From NCBI GenBank assembly GCA_019420065.1, contig JAHZHX010000085.1, positions 1-7,525 on the forward strand: a DNA stretch of 7,525 bases, given 5' to 3'. The notes beneath the pieces are model-generated. The model did no database searches. It saw only the letters and a list, made by a program, of their open reading frames with translations, and was not told the origin of the DNA. Both the position numbers and the translations under genes were made by a program. The number at the start of each line of letters is the position of its first letter. Position 1 is the stretch's first letter. Source of the stretch: Clostridiales bacterium (GTDB lineage: Bacteria > Bacillota > Clostridia > Christensenellales > Aristaeellaceae). Of this stretch, positions 1 to 6,264 are shown one piece after another.

Positions 1-806
1 GCCGCATCGAGATCAACAACACCATCATGGAGTATGCCAAGCGCGGTATCAAGTGCGACTACGGCACGATGGGGGTGATCTGGTCGTGCAAGGGCGGACG
101 GAACGGCAGCGATCCTGCGACCAACGCCAACCTCGAATACGGCGTGACGGTCAATAACGGCAGCCACATCGGGATCACCGGCACGATCCCCATGGGCGGC
201 CAGGGCGCGACCAGCAGCTGGATATCGACCATCGCGGGGTCTGCCGCGGCCACGGCGGGCGGCTGGACGTATACGCCCCCGGCCGAGGTGACCAAGACTT
301 ACGCCTGCACGGCGCACTGCAACTATGTAACCAACACCTCGGAATCGTCAAACGGCGTGCTGGTATACCAGGGACGCACGGGCGCGTATGTGGCGGGCGA
401 CACGCGCTGGACGGTGGGCGCGCTGTGGTTTGGCGGCACAGGCGAGCTGAGCGGCAAGACCGTCAAAAAGGCGACGCTCACCTTCCGTCGCGGCGGCGCG
501 GGCTATGCCGAGGCGGCGGAAATGACGCTGGGCGGCTGGCCGTATGCCTACGGCAGTCACCGCAATATTCATATGCCCTACAACCAGGTGCAGTCTGGCG
601 CGGTCGTGGCCACGCTTCTGCGCGAGGAGAGCGCGACGGTGGACGTTACCCCATGGATTTCCCATTTGCAGGCGGGGCATGGCCTGGCTTTCTGCGAACC
701 GCGCAATAATTATAACCAGGCGCAGCAGAACAGCGACAATTATGCCAGCGTATACGCTAACGGCAGCGAGTTTGTGGCGACCATTAGCGTGACGTATGTA
801 CCGTAA
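1..806 (+). CDS. Phage tail/appendage protein, C-terminal part (5' end outside window)
   Basis: The frame is open from the first complete codon (position 3) to the TAA at 804-806, giving about 267 visible residues. No ribosome site precedes the ATG at 27, so the gene almost certainly begins upstream. The first third is rich in Gly, Ser, Thr and Ala, as in fibrous phage parts. The last roughly 165 residues, from YACTAHCNYV, look like one beta-sandwich: an ATLTFRR strand, a VDVTPW segment, and a closing VATISVTY strand. That order recalls DNRLRE/carbohydrate-binding-like modules on surface and tail proteins, but this is recognition by eye only. A lysis cassette 340 bases downstream on the same strand supports a late structural gene, possibly for receptor binding. 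Codon use is GC-rich, like the endolysin and holin genes. A non-phage surface protein is less likely but not excluded. Confidence 0.6.
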   Translation, partial: RIEINNTIMEYAKRGIKCDYGTMGVIWSCKGGRNGSDPATNANLEYGVTVNNGSHIGITGTIPMGGQGATSSWISTIAGSAAATAGGWTYTPPAEVTKTYACTAHCNYVTNTSESSNGVLVYQGRTGAYVAGDTRWTVGALWFGGTGELSGKTVKKATLTFRRGGAGYAEAAEMTLGGWPYAYGSHRNIHMPYNQVQSGAVVATLLREESATVDVTPWISHLQAGHGLAFCEPRNNYNQAQQNSDNYASVYANGSEFVATISVTYVP

Positions 807-818
807 AGACGATAGGGA

Positions 819-893
819 GGCGGCTTTTTCCCCTGTCCGCGTGCCTGGCGATGGCCAGGCGCGCCACTGCGCAAGCCTCATTGGCTGTTGCCG
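819..893 (+). repeat. 75-bp structured intergenic repeat, copy 1
   Basis: This segment matches 7375-7449 in the same orientation at 68 of 75 positions by manual alignment, without gaps. Its core is a hairpin with arms GCCTGGC (843-849) and GCCAGGC (854-860). In this copy the stem extends outward to 839-849/854-864 with one T-G wobble. The ends can also pair: GGCGGC at 819-824 with GTTGCC at 887-892. The loop differs between copies (GATG here, GCTT in copy 2) while both 7-base arms are identical. This fits a dispersed palindromic element or a structured RNA; its function is unknown. Confidence 0.75.
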
Positions 894-897
894 CGTC

Positions 898-918
898 ACA
901 AACCCGCAAGGGGTTTGT
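898..918. repeat. Perfect hairpin just after repeat copy 1
   Basis: ACAAACCC (898-905) and GGGTTTGT (911-918) are exact reverse complements around the loop GCAAG. No clear run of T follows on either strand, so this is not an obvious intrinsic terminator. It may be one arm of a larger fold closed by ATAGGGAGG (812-820) and CCTCCCTAT (932-940). Confidence 0.65.
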
Positions 919-990
919 TCCTATGTGCGCCCCTCCCTATGACCCACCCGAAAACCAATCGATTTGAAAGGAGTTCGCGTTCTTCCCGGC

Positions 991-1027
991 CGCGGCTGTG
1001 CCGCGCTCGCATTCGCTATGCGAATGC
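991..1027. repeat. Two adjacent perfect GC-rich hairpins
   Basis: CGCGGC (991-996) pairs with GCCGCG (1000-1005) around TGT. Immediately after, GCATTCGC (1009-1016) pairs with GCGAATGC (1020-1027) around TAT. Neither is followed by a T-tract. They lie about 120 bases before the endolysin start and may be part of a structured leader or be remains of a palindromic repeat. Confidence 0.55.
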
Positions 1028-1057
1028 GCCCCCTGCCTCGATGGTTTACTGCATAAC

Positions 1058-1091
1058 AAAAACGGCTGCCGGATGTAATTCCGATAGCCGT
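1058..1091 (-). terminator. Possible intrinsic terminator reading leftward
   Basis: ACGGCT (1062-1067) pairs with AGCCGT (1086-1091), and CGGA (1070-1073) with TCCG (1080-1083), separated by a small internal loop. On the minus strand the stem runs straight into a TTTTTGTT tract (complement of about 1055-1062), the usual layout of a rho-independent terminator. On the plus strand there is no T-tract. No minus-strand gene is recognisable to its right, so it may be a remnant or may stop antisense transcripts. Confidence 0.4.
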
Positions 1092-1147
1092 CACCTACGC
1101 AAATTCCTGTCAATGCCAAAACCAGTTTCTTTATCAAGGAGGAATCA

Positions 1148-1984
1148 ATGAACAAAGAAGACATTGTACGCGCCTACGCCAAGGAGAGCGTTGGCTGTCC
1201 GTACATTTACGGCGCGACGGGGCAAAGCTGCACCCCGGCCTATCGCGAGGCGCGTATGCGGCAATATCCGGTCTACGCGCTGACCATCCGCGCCAACTGC
1301 CCGCGCCTGTGCTCGTCCAAGGATACCTGCACGGGCTGCAAATGGGCGCGCGACGGCGTGGGCCGTCCGGCCTACGACTGCGCGCAGCTGACGCGCTTTG
1401 CCCTGGCGGCGGCGGGCGTTACGCTGCCCAGCGGCGCGAACAGCCAGTATAACGCCGATATCTGGCGGCAAAAGGGGGAAATCGCCCGCATGCCTGCCGG
1501 GCGCGTGTGCCTGGTTTTCCGCAGGGAGAACGACAAAATGGTTCACGTTGGTCTGGCCCTGGGCGACGGCACGGTGATCCATGCCAGCGGGCACGGCCTG
1601 GGGGTGGTGAGCGCGCGGCTTGGCGCGGGCAGCTGGACGCATTACGCTCTGCCCGAAGGTCTGGATGAACAGCCGTCCGAAAGCGCGGTCTACACCGTTA
1701 CAGGCAAGCAGCTGGCGCTGCGCGCCGCGCCCAGCGTATCGGGAACGCTGCTGACCCGTCTGCCCACGGGCACGGTGGTCACGGCCGCGCCCTCGCAGGA
1801 GCCGGGCTGGCTCAGCGTATCGGCGGGCGGCAAAAACGGCTATTGCATGGAACAATACCTGCAAAAACGCGGGCAGGACGAGGAAGACGCAGAGCCCGAG
1901 GCCGAGGCGCCCTACCTCGCGCATCTCTACGCCGCCTACGATCAGCTGCGCGCGGCCATCGAAAGGGCGGGCGGCAGCGTATGA
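1148..1984 (+). CDS. Phage endolysin: NlpC/P60 cysteine peptidase with C-terminal SH3 module
   Basis: The 278-residue product probably cuts the peptide part of peptidoglycan during phage release. The NlpC/P60 fold fills about residues 1-170: the catalytic Cys is C78 in YDCAQLTRF, with H133 in MVHVGLALGDG and H145 in VIHASGHG as likely partners. Between the N-terminal helix and C78 lies a Cys-rich insertion, C51-X3-C55-X5-C61-X2-C64, that could bind a metal. A bacterial SH3 module at about 180-240 (LALRAAPSVSGTLL, then a Gly-Tyr segment) should bind the wall. An acidic helical tail ends the protein. The start is fixed by AAGGAGG at 1136-1142, five bases before ATG. There is no signal peptide, as expected for a holin-released lysin. 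The TGA overlaps the next ATG. Family confidence is high; bond specificity is not visible. Confidence 0.9.
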   Translation: MNKEDIVRAYAKESVGCPYIYGATGQSCTPAYREARMRQYPVYALTIRANCPRLCSSKDTCTGCKWARDGVGRPAYDCAQLTRFALAAAGVTLPSGANSQYNADIWRQKGEIARMPAGRVCLVFRRENDKMVHVGLALGDGTVIHASGHGLGVVSARLGAGSWTHYALPEGLDEQPSESAVYTVTGKQLALRAAPSVSGTLLTRLPTGTVVTAAPSQEPGWLSVSAGGKNGYCMEQYLQKRGQDEEDAEPEAEAPYLAHLYAAYDQLRAAIERAGGSV

Positions 1985-2193
1985 CGGAGAGCATCATCGT
2001 GGCGCTGCTCAGCCTTGCGGGCACGCTGGCCGGGTCGCTTGGCGGCATCGTGGTCAGCAACCGCATGGTGAACTACCGCTTGCAGAAATTGGAGGAAAAG
2101 GTGCAGGCGCATAACCGCCTGGTAGAACGCACCTACCGTTTGGAAGGGCGCATGACCGAGGCGGAGCACGACATCCGTGACATGAAAAAGTAA
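1981..2193 (+). CDS. XhlA-like membrane plus coiled-coil lysis accessory protein
   Basis: The 70-residue product has one N-terminal hydrophobic segment with small residues (about 4-26, including GTLAGSLGGIVV). A heptad-like charged helix follows from about residue 30 to the end (LQKLEEKVQAHNRL and onward). This membrane-anchor plus coiled-coil plan is typical of XhlA/hemolysin-type or holin-associated proteins in Gram-positive phage lysis cassettes, where they help the holin. Its ATG shares ATGA with the endolysin stop, so the two are probably translationally coupled. The holin gene begins 14 bases after its stop. Assignment to XhlA proper is by layout rather than by a diagnostic motif; a small spanin-like or chaperone role cannot be ruled out. 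Confidence 0.7.
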   Translation: MTESIIVALLSLAGTLAGSLGGIVVSNRMVNYRLQKLEEKVQAHNRLVERTYRLEGRMTEAEHDIRDMKK

Positions 2194-2207
2194 AGGAGGA
2201 ACAAAAA

Positions 2208-2390
2208 ATGCAGAATCGCTTTCGCTCCTGGGCACTGTGGACAAGCCTCGCGGCGCTGATCGTCTACTGCGCCAAAGCCTTCTGGGGGCTGGATATCGAC
2301 GATACCGTCAACGGCCTCATGGACGCGCTGCTGCCCGTGCTGGTGGCCTTTGGCATCATCAACAACCCCACCGAAAAAGGGAAGCTATAA
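2208..2390 (+). CDS. Small phage holin, phi-LC3 type
   Basis: The 60-residue product fits the small phi-LC3/phage_holin_1 group: a first hydrophobic helix (about 8-26), a short turn with D29-D32, a second hydrophobic helix (about 36-52), and the characteristic ending GIINNPTEKG. Such proteins collect in the cytoplasmic membrane and form holes that let endolysin reach the wall. A strong AAAGGAGG lies at 2192-2199, eight bases before ATG. The gene closes a tight set with the XhlA-like and NlpC/P60 genes. Base composition drops sharply in GC right after its TAA. It is slightly shorter than many family members but looks complete. Confidence 0.85.
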   Translation: MQNRFRSWALWTSLAALIVYCAKAFWGLDIDDTVNGLMDALLPVLVAFGIINNPTEKGKL

Positions 2391-2446
2391 AAAATACAAG
2401 ATTAAAAATAAGGAAATAAACAAAACAATTAAAGGAGAAAGAATTT
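2391..2446 (+). promoter_or_regulatory. AT-rich leader with ribosome site for the SH3-CHAP gene
   Basis: This 56-base spacer is almost free of G and C compared with the holin gene before it, marking a composition break. It ends with AAAGGAG at 2431-2437, nine bases before the ATG at 2447, which fixes that start. I do not see a convincing -35/-10 pair, so the gene may be read with the holin or from a weak promoter. Confidence 0.5.
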
Positions 2447-3915
2447 ATGGCAAATATTGAAGTAGGTAAAAAGGGTATTGTAAATACAAATCAGGTCAAC
2501 GTGCGAGAAGGAACAAGTACTTCAAATAACCGTATCTATTATGCACAAAAAGGCGATATTGTAACTTGTCAGGAAGCCAAGACGGTCTCAGCAGAGTTAT
2601 GGCTGAAAGTAACAAATGAAACCCGTTATCAGAGCAAGATTGGATGGATGATGGCGAAAGTACTGGCGGGGATACAAATAAATATCCTTATGATGGTACT
2701 GTCGAAACTGCACGCTACGGCACGGGCGGTACGGTAAACCTGCGCAAAACTGCGTCAACTTCAGCGACGATACTTGCTACCATTCCCAACGGTACGCCAT
2801 TGAAAATCAGCGCTACATCCGGCGAATGGGTTGGAACAATCTATAACGGCAAAGAGGGCTTTGTACAGGCAAAGTTTATCCAGGGAACAGACGAATATGC
2901 TCAAGCATCGGGCGGCGGCACCAGCGGCGGAAATGAATCCAATTATTCCTTTGAGGGCACGGTGGAAACTTATTTGCACGGCCAGGGAGGCAGTGTAAAT
3001 CTACGAAAAACAGCCTCAACCTCCGCAACGATACTCGCGCAAATTCCATATGGAACAAAAATAAGAATCAGTACCAAATCCGGCGAATGGGTCGGCGCAA
3101 TTTATAATGGCAAGGAGGGCTTTGTTCAGGCAAAATTCATTGAAGGTACGGATATGTACAATAATGCACTTACTTCTGGTACTACTTTTAATGGTATTTC
3201 TGCAAATCATTATGCGCGTGTAACGCCTTCTCAGTATGATACACTCAATGTTCGGAAAAGCATCGGCGGCCCAAATATGGGAACATTGAAAAGGAATACC
3301 ATTGTATACTGTACAGGTGTTGTCAATGATAACTGGGTACAGATTCTCTGGGGCGGAACACAGCAACCGTTTGGATACGTTATGTCAGAACATTTGACAG
3401 ATGAAGGCCTATGCAATGACAGTAAAGTAGAGCGTGCAATTAAGATTGCCAATTCCATGAAGGATTGCGGCTATCCGTTTCAGCAAGATTATAATAACTT
3501 GGGACTAACAGCAAAATACTGGTGCGTACAATACGTTAGTTGGCTGATGCGGGCAGCCGGCTGTTTGAATCACCCGGCTTTCTCCGGGCAATCCAATGTA
3601 AGCGGCGCTATTGCATACTTTGAATCGAAGACAATGCAAAACGGAAGCAAACGTTTTTCGTATATGCCTAATGCAATACCGCATGCAGGCGATTGGGTAA
3701 TGTATACAACAACCGGTTCACAGGCATCCGAGCCAACAGCATATTACGCCCATGTTGGATTTGTCGTTGCCGTAAATGGCGATAAAATCACCACCGTCGA
3801 AGGAAACCTAAGTAATACGATTACTTCTCCGGGCGAATATAATTATAAAACAGAAACGCATGTTGGCAAAAACAACTATTCCGTGCTTGGTTTTGCGCAT
3901 CCAGACTGGTCGTAA
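2447..3915 (+). pseudogene. SH3(x4)-CHAP cell-wall hydrolase interrupted by an apparent -1 frameshift
   Basis: Two frames together encode one protein. Frame A (ATG 2447, stop 2735-2737) gives an SH3-like module ending in GWMMAK; frame B is open from 2620 to the TAA at 3913-3915. One extra A in the AAA at 2657-2659 would join them as MMAKSTGGDTNK, giving about 489 residues. In that numbering: SH3 I at 1-71; SH3 II at 80-154 and SH3 III at 167-241 (55 of 75 residues identical, each with GEWVG and EGFVQAKFI); SH3 IV at about 256-318; then a CHAP domain with C360 in YWCVQYVSW, H436 in YYAHVGFV and E452/N454 in VEGN. CHAP enzymes cut peptidoglycan as amidases or endopeptidases. There is no signal peptide, so this would be a second holin-released lysin. 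The break is a sequencing error, a natural mutation, or less likely recoding; the ATG at 2644 has no ribosome site. The gene is AT-richer than its upstream neighbours. Confidence 0.75.
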
Positions 3916-3925
3916 AACAAATGTG

Positions 3926-3950
3926 CCGGGGAGGGTGATACCCTCCCCGG
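3926..3950. terminator. Intrinsic terminator between convergent genes
   Basis: CCGGGGAGGGT and ACCCTCCCCGG form an 11-base perfect stem around GAT, followed on the plus strand by CCTTTT. It starts 11 bases after the stop of the SH3-CHAP gene and ends 7 bases before the stop codon of the minus-strand gene. It can therefore stop the plus transcript and possibly also the opposing one, where a weaker T-rich tail follows. Confidence 0.85.
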
Positions 3951-3957
3951 CCTTTTG

Positions 3958-5823
3958 CTATTCTTGCGGCAAAAAACGCGGGTGAATACTAACGCAGGAA
4001 TAGTCAATCGGCGCGTTCCAGCTGGGGCTGGTATGAATACCCGGAATCAGCACTCGCCCGTCGTCTGTAAAATAAATGCTTTTGAAAGCGTACCAGTCAG
4101 GACGCGTAAACCTGTAATATTGAATAACATCCAGGTCGCCCGACAGCAGATAAAGCGTATACTGCTGCTCCGTCGTCATCTTGGAAAGAGCGACCAAGCC
4201 CTTTTCCCCTTGCGCGGCGAAACGAAAATCTATTTCTTTCGTATTCTCTTTTTTCCAAAGCAGCTCGCCATCCGTAGAAAAGCAATAAATCTTTGGGTTT
4301 TTGTATTCCTTCAGCAGCGAAAGATACAGCCGATCCTCCTGAAAAATCATGCGCGGCGTAAGCGTAACGTCGCCGTCAAAAAACGCGTTCCACAGTATCC
4401 GCCCTGTCACGTCAAAACAGCAAAGAACGCTTTTGAGGACAGACCGCAGCGTAAAGCAAAGGTAGAAGCGGTTGCCCTGCGCCGAGCAGAAATCATTGCG
4501 GACGTCGTAACTATCAACGGGAACGGCCTTGCGGCCTTCCGCCCGTATCTCGGTCAGCGTGTTTTCAAAGACAGGCTGAAGCGCCTGATTGTACAGCGTA
4601 TAATGAATGCCGTCCTCCCGCAAATCCATCACAAAAAAGCCCTGCGGGGAGAAAGCGACATGTCCTTCATACGCGTAGTGGAAATCCTGGAGCCTTTTGC
4701 AGACCGCCGTATCCGCATCGTCCGTCATTTGCACCGCCCAAAGCGCATCTTCTGTGGCATCGCAGGCCAAAATCACCATTCCTCCGTCTGTCTGCCGCAC
4801 ATCCATGACCGAAAAGGAATCCCCCAAAGCAATTTCGCCCAGTGGCTGCGCCTTGGCCGTTTCAGGGTTGACGCGGACGATGGCAGCGCCGTCGGACAGA
4901 CAGGAATGCGTATAATAAAACGCATTGCCCTCCGCGGGGAAAACGCGGATTTCCATATTCATCTGATAGGGGGCGGCGTCGATCTCAACCTTCTCCAGAA
5001 ATGGCCTCTGGCCAGCAGGCATATTCGCCGGAACAAACGCAAACACATACTCGCTTTTCACCCAGGCGCTGCGCAGAGAAGACTGGTCGTCCATACCGGT
5101 TACGCGCAGCCAGGTTTCTCCGTTTTTCAGCGTTTTGATTTCGTCAATCCATACCTGTTGGCCCTTTTCGGCATAGCAGACGCGGGCATTGCTTTTGCCC
5201 GCGCCCTTGCGCGCGTTGACCTTTGCCGTATTGATAAAACCCGCTTGCCCCACCTCAAAGGAGGCCGGGGTATAGAGCTGAATATAATCAGCCGGAAGGA
5301 AGAACCATGCCTTACCCGTGTCCACCAAATATGCTGTGGGGTTGCCCTGCGGGTCGGTTTTATAGCCGAGTACGGTCACGCGGTCGTCCAGATACAGGGC
5401 GGATGGGTTATCGAAGGCATGGGGGGCAACGTCTCTGAGAACACGGCCGGACACAAACTGCATATATTCAGGCAAAAGCTCGGGGTCAAAGCATACACAG
5501 TCACTGGCAAAGAAACCGGCTTCAAAGTCGATTTCGGTGCTGACCGTGCCATTTGCGGGCGGGTCAAATGCTTCGATGGGCATGCCGCTGAAATAGCGTC
5601 CCGCCAGGCGATCGTTATCATAAAACGCTGCGCCCTCGGGATCGTCGGTGATGATGGTTCCCACGGCATAAAAGGTTTTGCTGGCTTTCTCCCGGGGCGG
5701 ATGCTTCATATGTTCAAGATAGGCAATTTTCAGGTCGGTCAGCTGGGCGCTGCGGGTATCCGCCTGGCAAACGGGCCAGAGAAACAGCAGAAGGAAAACG
5801 GACAGCAGGCAAAGTCTTTTCAT
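3958..5823 (-). CDS. Exported SH3 and propeller-like protein, function unknown
   Basis: The 621-residue product starts with a signal sequence (MKRLCLLSVFLLLFLWPVC) with likely cleavage after about A21; the Cys at 19 lacks a good lipobox. The ATG at 5823 has a GGAAAGGAAG ribosome site; longer readings of the frame run through intergenic sequence and are rejected. Residues 22-185 are an unassigned N-terminal region. At about 189-264 is an SH3-like module (EVGQAGFINTAKVNARKG, KG, WLRVT, SAWVKSEYV) very like the first SH3 module of the neighbouring hydrolase. Residues of about 295-612 show repeating strands with polar turns such as FSTDGELLW, FDVTGRILW and FTDDGRVLI, as in PQQ-like or WD-like beta-propellers. 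No catalytic residues are apparent. It is probably a wall-attached exported protein of the host, since it has its own promoter and runs against the phage genes. I do not recognise a named family. Confidence 0.75.
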   Translation of the reverse strand: MKRLCLLSVFLLLFLWPVCQADTRSAQLTDLKIAYLEHMKHPPREKASKTFYAVGTIITDDPEGAAFYDNDRLAGRYFSGMPIEAFDPPANGTVSTEIDFEAGFFASDCVCFDPELLPEYMQFVSGRVLRDVAPHAFDNPSALYLDDRVTVLGYKTDPQGNPTAYLVDTGKAWFFLPADYIQLYTPASFEVGQAGFINTAKVNARKGAGKSNARVCYAEKGQQVWIDEIKTLKNGETWLRVTGMDDQSSLRSAWVKSEYVFAFVPANMPAGQRPFLEKVEIDAAPYQMNMEIRVFPAEGNAFYYTHSCLSDGAAIVRVNPETAKAQPLGEIALGDSFSVMDVRQTDGGMVILACDATEDALWAVQMTDDADTAVCKRLQDFHYAYEGHVAFSPQGFFVMDLREDGIHYTLYNQALQPVFENTLTEIRAEGRKAVPVDSYDVRNDFCSAQGNRFYLCFTLRSVLKSVLCCFDVTGRILWNAFFDGDVTLTPRMIFQEDRLYLSLLKEYKNPKIYCFSTDGELLWKKENTKEIDFRFAAQGEKGLVALSKMTTEQQYTLYLLSGDLDVIQYYRFTRPDWYAFKSIYFTDDGRVLIPGIHTSPSWNAPIDYSCVSIHPRFLPQE

Positions 5824-5857
5824 AGGTACATCTTCCTTTCCTGGATGCGGCATACAC

Positions 5858-5887
5858 ATTATACAACGAACGCGCCATCTGTTTCCA
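5858..5887 (-). promoter_or_regulatory. Probable promoter of the exported SH3/propeller gene
   Basis: On the minus strand a perfect TATAAT (complement of 5858-5863) is preceded, after 18 bases, by TGGAAA (complement of 5882-5887), which matches TTGACA at four of six positions. The -10 lies 34 bases before the start codon, leaving a short leader with the ribosome site. The -35 is weak, so the call rests mostly on the -10. Confidence 0.5.
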
Positions 5888-5898
5888 TGCGAAAAAGG

Positions 5899-5930
5899 GT
5901 GGTCGCCGGGAAAATTTTTCCGGCGGCCGC
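5899..5930 (-). terminator. Terminator A, after the XRE gene and the LysM remnant
   Basis: GGTCGCCGG (5901-5909) pairs with CCGGCGGCC (5920-5928) with one T-G wobble, and the stem continues into an AAAA/TTTT centre. Leftward transcripts leave the stem and meet a TTTTT tract (complement of 5892-5896), so it can end transcripts of the minus-strand XRE gene. It resembles terminator B at 6607-6644 and sits in the same place relative to the shared LysM 3' end. Confidence 0.65.
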
Positions 5931-5936
5931 GCTCTC

Positions 5937-5970
5937 TTTTTATTGCGGCAGCTTGACCGTCACGCCCGCG
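5937..5970 (+). repeat. 34-bp exact direct repeat, left copy
   Basis: Identical to 6655-6688 in the same orientation; it covers the LysM stop codon, its last nine sense codons and part of the T-run. Together with the similar hairpins just to the left of each copy, the duplication spans about 70 to 80 bases. The pair frames the XRE/small-gene module. Confidence 0.85.
5940..5970 (-). pseudogene. Remnant of the 3' end of a second LysM gene
   Basis: Read on the minus strand these bases give AGVTVKLPQ followed by TAA, identical to the last nine codons and stop of the LysM gene at 6658. The identity covers 34 bases (5937-5970 against 6655-6688) and ends abruptly 10 bases before the XRE stop codon. 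No LysM-like sequence continues to the right. This is either the stump of a lost tandem LysM copy or the duplicated border of an inserted module. Confidence 0.7.
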
Positions 5971-5980
5971 CGAAGATTGC

Positions 5981-6226
5981 TCAAGACTGTAAATTCTTAA
6001 AAAACACATCAAATGAATCAACGCCATAAATCTGTTTCAACGCAACAAGGACGCTCAGGCGAATGCTGTAGCGCCCTTGCTCCATTTTGGCGATAATATC
6101 TTCAGACACGTCAATCCCCATGAGCTCCAATCTGGCCGCTGCATCCCGCTGGGTCAATCCCGCCTTCTTACGAAGCTCTTTCAGCGTTGGGCCTAATGAA
6201 ATATCCTGTTTTAATCCGTTTGACAT
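5981..6226 (-). CDS. XRE-family helix-turn-helix repressor, small
   Basis: The 81-residue product is little more than one DNA-binding domain. The first helix is TLKELRKKAG (14-23), the second LTQRDAAARL (24-33), and the recognition helix lies around SEDIIAKMEQG (41-51), followed by SVLVALKQIYGV and FDVFF. The LTQ...AARL and IAKMEQG signatures are typical of Cro/C1-type regulators, with the slightly longer turn (ELMGIDV) seen in one common subgroup. The ATG at 6226 is chosen because GGAGG lies five bases upstream; longer readings run through the operators and the opposite gene. It has no protease or dimerisation domain, so it is probably a simple dimeric autoregulator. It diverges from the small gene at 6342, and two matching palindromes between the genes are the likely binding sites. 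Confidence 0.85.
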   Translation of the reverse strand: MSNGLKQDISLGPTLKELRKKAGLTQRDAAARLELMGIDVSEDIIAKMEQGRYSIRLSVLVALKQIYGVDSFDVFFKNLQS

Positions 6227-6248
6227 ACTTTCCTCCAAAAAACATTTT

Positions 6249-6264
6249 TGGATATATATATCCA
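6249..6264. promoter_or_regulatory. Operator 1 for the XRE protein (predicted)
   Basis: TGGATATATATATCCA is a perfect 16-bp palindrome. It overlaps the -10 of the minus promoter and lies just upstream of the plus promoter -35. It has the same TGGAT-N6-ATCCA form as 6298-6313, with centres 49 bases apart. The pairing of two such sites next to an XRE gene supports an operator role. Confidence 0.7.

Larger units (their letters stand above)
807..1147. other. Gene-free, hairpin-rich intergenic region between tail gene and endolysin
   Basis: These 341 bases hold no convincing gene. Short open frames exist on both strands but lack a ribosome site and have Arg/Pro/Ala-rich shadow-like composition. 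The stretch holds a 75-bp repeat (819-893) and perfect hairpins at 898-918, 991-1005 and 1009-1027. It also has an imperfect hairpin at 1062-1091 that has a U-tract only when read on the minus strand. The endolysin ribosome site AAGGAGG lies at 1136-1142. I see no clear sigma-70-type promoter, so the lysis genes may be read from an upstream late promoter. Confidence 0.6.

Noticed and set aside
888..1151. Short plus-strand frame in the gap before the endolysin
   Set aside because: Starts inside the repeat, has no ribosome site, shows low-complexity Arg/Pro/Ser composition, and overlaps several hairpins.
1145..1924. Minus-strand open frame opposite the endolysin
   Set aside because: Shadow of the GC-rich endolysin gene: Arg/Ala-rich product, no ribosome site, no recognisable domain.
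3955..6000. Long plus-strand open frame of 681 residues opposite the exported-protein gene
   Set aside because: It is antisense to a protein with a signal sequence and SH3 module. Its product is Arg/His-rich without domain signs, and it lacks a ribosome site.
5824..6027. A longer start for the exported SH3/propeller protein (689 residues)
   Set aside because: The added 68 codons run through the LysM remnant, terminator A and the probable promoter. The inner ATG at 5823 has a ribosome site and a clear signal sequence.
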